From Planococcus sp. CP5-4_YE (GTDB taxonomy: Bacteria > Bacillota > Bacilli > Bacillales_A > Planococcaceae): DNA of 52,098 nucleotides. Below the pieces are notes generated by a model. The model was given only the letters and a program-made list of their open reading frames with translations. It did not search any database and was not told the origin of the DNA. The position numbers were made by a program, and so were the translations under genes. Below are positions 50,322-52,098 of this stretch, piece by piece (the stretch's first letter is position 1; each line of letters starts with the position of its first letter). The DNA lies in the NCBI RefSeq assembly GCF_019042655.1, contig NZ_JAHPZO010000016.1, forward strand, positions 1 through 52,098, read 5' to 3'.

Positions 50322-51740
50322 TCACCACGGAATGACAGAAACCAGCTTTTCTGCTAAGCGATGCTCCCCTTGTATCTCCGCACCGGCGCCTAGATAATCC
50401 GACAGCTCCTCCACTTTTTCGACCGTCCATTTTTCTCCTGCCGTGACGAGCGGGATACCGGGTGGGTAAGGTGTCACCATAGCTGCTGAGATCCGGCCGA
50501 TCGCTCTCTCATAAGGCACCCATTCCTGTACCGATAAATCCACTTCCTCAAACGACAATTCCGGCACTGTCACCCGTGGAGGATTGTTGGGACGGAAGCT
50601 TGGCGTACCCTTCTCTAATAGCCGCACACCTTGCACAGCTTCTTTAATCCGACTGCGTATATCTGCATACGGATAGGCATGCCACGGCTTGGATAAGGGC
50701 AAAATCAGCAAGACTTGAAAAGGATCCGCCAATTCTACAAAAATACCGGCTTGTTCCAATGCCGCTTTCAATTGAAAGCCCCCTCTGCTTTCGATACGCA
50801 GCAGTAACTTCAGCGGATCGTCCGTCTCTACTACTTCTAGAGAAGGAATCCGTCTAATACTGGAAATGAAATAAAGGCGTTTTTCTAGAAAATCCCGCTT
50901 ATCGTGAACCGAATAATTCTGGATATACGCCCTGGCATCGTCAAGCGAAGCCATGATGGGGTAAGAAGGGCTGCTCGATTGAAAAATCCGTAAATACTTG
51001 CTGATCATCCTTTCATTCACCAACCCTCCAGCTACGTGAAGGTAAGAGCCCATAGTCATCGCAGGTAAAGTTTTATGGGCAGACTGCACGACCACATCAG
51101 CTCCATAAGCCAGCGCACTCACAGGGAACGGCTCCCCTGCTGCCAGATGTGCCCCGTGTGCTTCATCGATCAGCACCGGAATATTACGTTCATGACAATA
51201 ATCAATAATAGCTTCCAACTCAGTAGAAGCAACGCCGTAATAACTCGGATACGTCAAAACAACCGCTGTCGCTTGCGGATACTCATCAATGGCGGTCACG
51301 ATCGTAGATAAGGCAACAGCTCCTGCACTTTTAGAGACTTCATCCCATTCAGGCGCTACATAAACAGGTTTTACATGGGCAAGTTCAAGCGCATGAAAGA
51401 TAGACTTGTGTGAGTTGCGCTGCACAATCACATGATCTCCTTCTCCACAAATCGCATGAACCATCGCCAAATTCCCTGCAGTTGAGCCATTCACTAGAAA
51501 ATAGCTTTTTTTTGCACCGTATGCCGTGGCTAGCAAATCTTCCGCTTCCTTAATTGCCGAACTGGGGGCGTGCAAATCATCAAGGCCCTCCAACTCTGTC
51601 ATATCATAGACAAGTGCCGCTTTTAATTCTTTCGGCAAACCCGATAGCAGGCCATTTTTATGGCCGGGCACGTGAAACGAAATCGGCCGTCTTCTCTGAA
51701 ATTCCAATAAAGCATCCACCACTGGACGTCTTTGAGTCAT
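50322..51740 (-). CDS. Orn/Lys/Arg decarboxylase family protein (YaaO/SpeA-like)
   Basis: A 472-aa PLP fold-type I decarboxylase of the short Gram-positive class. SFHVPGHKNG is at 21-30, VLIDEAHGAHLAAGEPFP has D192, and SAHKTLPAMTMGSYLH contains the PLP lysine K223. The C-terminal part is like arginine/lysine decarboxylases (VTPYPPGIPLVTAGE). Substrate cannot be told from sequence: arginine (SpeA) and lysine are both possible. In B. subtilis, yaaO occupies this position. It is the first protein gene after the rRNA operon; a TATAAT (minus, 51780-51785) may belong to its promoter. Confidence 0.9.
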   Translation of the reverse strand: MTQRRPVVDALLEFQRRRPISFHVPGHKNGLLSGLPKELKAALVYDMTELEGLDDLHAPSSAIKEAEDLLATAYGAKKSYFLVNGSTAGNLAMVHAICGEGDHVIVQRNSHKSIFHALELAHVKPVYVAPEWDEVSKSAGAVALSTIVTAIDEYPQATAVVLTYPSYYGVASTELEAIIDYCHERNIPVLIDEAHGAHLAAGEPFPVSALAYGADVVVQSAHKTLPAMTMGSYLHVAGGLVNERMISKYLRIFQSSSPSYPIMASLDDARAYIQNYSVHDKRDFLEKRLYFISSIRRIPSLEVVETDDPLKLLLRIESRGGFQLKAALEQAGIFVELADPFQVLLILPLSKPWHAYPYADIRSRIKEAVQGVRLLEKGTPSFRPNNPPRVTVPELSFEEVDLSVQEWVPYERAIGRISAAMVTPYPPGIPLVTAGEKWTVEKVEELSDYLGAGAEIQGEHRLAEKLVSVIPW

Positions 51741-51837
51741 AATTTTTGCATCCTCACGTTTTCATTCATAGTTTATTCTATTATACCGAACGCGGCGCCT
51801 TTTCGAAAAGGCAGGCTGCGTTTTTACAAAAACAATA

Positions 51838-51875
51838 CAAAAAGAGCCGTTACCGGAATGAACCGGTAACGGCCT
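51838..51875 (-). terminator. Rho-independent terminator of the rRNA operon
   Basis: A perfect 11-bp stem GCCGTTACCGG/CCGGTAACGGC with loop TTCATT, followed by CTCTTTTTG on the minus strand, just beyond the 5S gene. Confidence 0.92.
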
Positions 51876-51882
51876 TTCAACT

Positions 51883-51999
<117 letters not shown>

Positions 52000-52068
52000 C
52001 TGGTTTGAGCTTGTTCGCTCAAAACTGGATAAATCGACATTGAATTATGGAAACGCATTTCAGTTATT

Positions 52069-52098
52069 GGTTAAGTCCTCGATCGATTAGTATTCGTC
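52069..52098 (-). rRNA. 23S ribosomal RNA, extreme 3' end (partial)
   Basis: Minus-strand TACTAATCGATCGAGGACTT followed by AACC is the conserved 3' end of 23S rRNA. Only about 30 nt are in the window. The 69 nt between it and the 5S are a short spacer without tRNA genes. Confidence 0.93.

Noticed and set aside
50260..50430. 57-codon N-terminal extension of ppx
   Set aside because: Overlaps the end of the decarboxylase gene, is Arg/Ser/Cys rich, and the ASKHA fold begins right after the ATG at 50259.

Overview
The window looks like an ordinary origin-proximal housekeeping segment of a Planococcus/Planomicrobium-type member of the Planococcaceae (Bacillota). Three things suggest this. The 16S 5' end on the left edge has a V1 region of the type I associate with Planococcus. 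Gene order follows the Bacillus subtilis rrn-yaaO-tmk-...-abrB-...-spoVG-...-mfd-...-divIC-...-ftsH-...-cysK-fol-lysS-rrn block almost gene for gene. The sporulation-specific members of that block are missing (spoIIE, spoVT, yabP, yabQ, yabG, sspF, fin), as expected for a non-spore-former. Nearly all genes lie on the minus strand, so the replication origin should be to the right of the window.

Layout from left to right. A 16S rRNA gene (5' end only) has tandem promoters and is followed by lysS, folK, folB, folP, cysK, a parvulin-type foldase (yacD), hslO, coaX, ftsH, hpt and tilS. A plus-strand tRNA-Met comes next, then a broken DinB-family pseudogene, the S1-domain gene yabR and divIC. A plus-strand arginine-pathway operon, carA-carB-argF, follows with candidate ArgR boxes. 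About 0.8 kb of repeat-rich, gene-free DNA leads to rqcP, yabN/mazG, a yabM-like flippase, mfd, pth, ctc, prs, glmU, spoVG, ridA, purR, ispE, veg, rsmA, rnmV, yabE (3D/G5), tatD and metG. A plus-strand abrB precedes rsmI, a GIY-YIG protein, yabB, yabA, ricT, holB, darA/yaaQ, tmk, a ppk1-ppx pair and a speA-like decarboxylase. A 5S rRNA and the very 3' end of a 23S rRNA close the window. The 52-kb block is therefore bracketed by two rRNA operons in the same orientation.

Functionally the block covers translation (lysS, metG, pth, tilS, tRNA, rsmA, rsmI, rnmV, rqcP, ctc), nucleotide and PRPP supply (prs, hpt, purR, tmk), DNA replication and repair (holB, yabA, mfd), cell-envelope precursors and division (glmU, yabM, ispE, divIC, yabE), folate, cysteine and CoA synthesis, proteostasis (ftsH, hslO, yacD), arginine/carbamoyl-phosphate synthesis, polyphosphate turnover and global regulators (abrB, spoVG, ricT, darA).

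I found no convincing new multi-gene system, CRISPR array, prophage, toxin-antitoxin locus or intact insertion sequence. The points worth a second look are non-coding or evolutionary: a tandem 240-bp structured repeat downstream of argF; a perfectly duplicated terminator bracketing about 390 bp at the place where pabBAC sits in Bacillus; copies of GC-rich palindromic repeat families; a DinB pseudogene; lineage-specific insertions (carAB-argF, ppk-ppx); and sequences matching SigH and SigB promoters upstream of spoVG and ctc. Statements about B. subtilis gene order are from memory; no database search was run.
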